Positions 63,836 through 64,000 of a stretch of 64,000 nt of DNA are shown one piece after another (position 1 is the stretch's first letter; each line of letters opens with the position of its first letter). Location of the stretch: NCBI RefSeq assembly GCF_026191635.1, contig NZ_JAKRRW010000001.1:186001-250000 (forward strand), read 5' to 3'. Made by a program: the position numbers and the translations under genes. The stretch comes from Photobacterium obscurum. Its GTDB lineage: Bacteria; Pseudomonadota; Gammaproteobacteria; Enterobacterales; Vibrionaceae. Under the pieces are notes generated by a model, which did not search any database, was not told where the DNA came from, and worked only from the letters and a program-made list of their open reading frames with translations.

Positions 63836-64000
63836 ATGAACGATAAAAAATCTATTTCTTCCGCCGAATTACTGATGATTGCCAACCAGCTAATTCAGGA
63901 TCATGAAGCCTATTTAGAAGGTATGCGAGCAACCTCTGTCGAAGAAAAAGAAGGTGTTCTGGTGTTCAAAGGTGAGTACTTCCTCGATAGCAACGGTTTG
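63836..64000 (+). CDS. yciN: YciN family protein (partial, 3' end outside window)
   Basis: The ATG at 63836 opens a frame that stays open to the window edge (55 codons). SSAELLMIANQLIQDHEAYL and GVLVFKGEYFLDSNGL match the small DUF2498 protein YciN, which is also next to topA in E. coli. Function is unknown. A GAGATAACAGC stretch serves as a weak ribosome site. Confidence 0.88.
   Translation, partial: MNDKKSISSAELLMIANQLIQDHEAYLEGMRATSVEEKEGVLVFKGEYFLDSNGL

Overview
The window comes from a gammaproteobacterium of the Vibrionaceae, most likely Photobacterium or a close relative. The backbone order (aroA-cmk-rpsA-ihfB-lapA-lapB-pyrF, gyrA-ubiG-gph-nrdA-nrdB-yfaE-cinA, and cysB ... proXWV ... 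miaE-topA-yciN) fits that family, as do the MSHA-like pseudopilin, the two GGDEF-EAL proteins and the VpsR-like sigma-54 activator. Genus is inferred from gene content and order only. I see no rRNA, tRNA or CRISPR array.

Backbone, left part (1-23077). A truncated MgtC/DUF4010 membrane protein and a pseudopilin are followed by housekeeping genes, mostly on the minus strand. A short plus-strand Nudix gene, an unrecognised 227-aa gene, a decayed histidine-kinase end and the lipocalin blc come before serC and gyrA. On the plus strand ubiG precedes a gph-type phosphatase broken by a one-base deletion, and then the class Ia ribonucleotide reductase operon nrdA-nrdB-yfaE, with a DnaA box and an NrdR-like box upstream.

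Genomic island (about 23078-40009, 16.9 kb). This is the most interesting part. The gene cinA is cut after its 17th codon. Its 5' piece lies at 40067-40016 and its 3' piece at 23077-21891; joining the two restores a perfect CinA reading frame. The island ends carry a 16-bp imperfect inverted repeat (12/16) which, in a reconstructed circle, flanks a 6-bp spacer, as expected for tyrosine-recombinase core sites. At the right end lies a leftward operon of three tyrosine-recombinase-like proteins (772, 788 and 488 aa), a 192-aa coiled-coil protein and an overlapping nudC. Cargo includes an SDR/AraC pair, a DUF2971 gene, a LexA-box-linked operon starting with a UmuD'-like protein that lacks the catalytic Ser and Lys, two paralogous small genes of unknown family, and a repeat-rich segment (33-bp and 30-bp direct repeats, palindromes, and a 13-copy 8-bp array). 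LexA-like boxes precede both the recombinase operon and the UmuD-like operon, suggesting mobility linked to DNA damage (inference).

Backbone, right part (40016-64000). A tyrP-type transporter has a TyrR-like box and an 11-residue Tyr-containing leader peptide followed by a terminator-like stem. Next come a DUF3943 protein, two GGDEF-EAL proteins, a TSUP permease, and a module of a large secreted protein with a sigma-54 -24/-12 promoter plus a VpsR-like sigma-54 activator. The window ends with a methyltransferase, cysB, a coiled-coil membrane protein, the proXWV osmoprotectant transporter, miaE, topA and the start of yciN.
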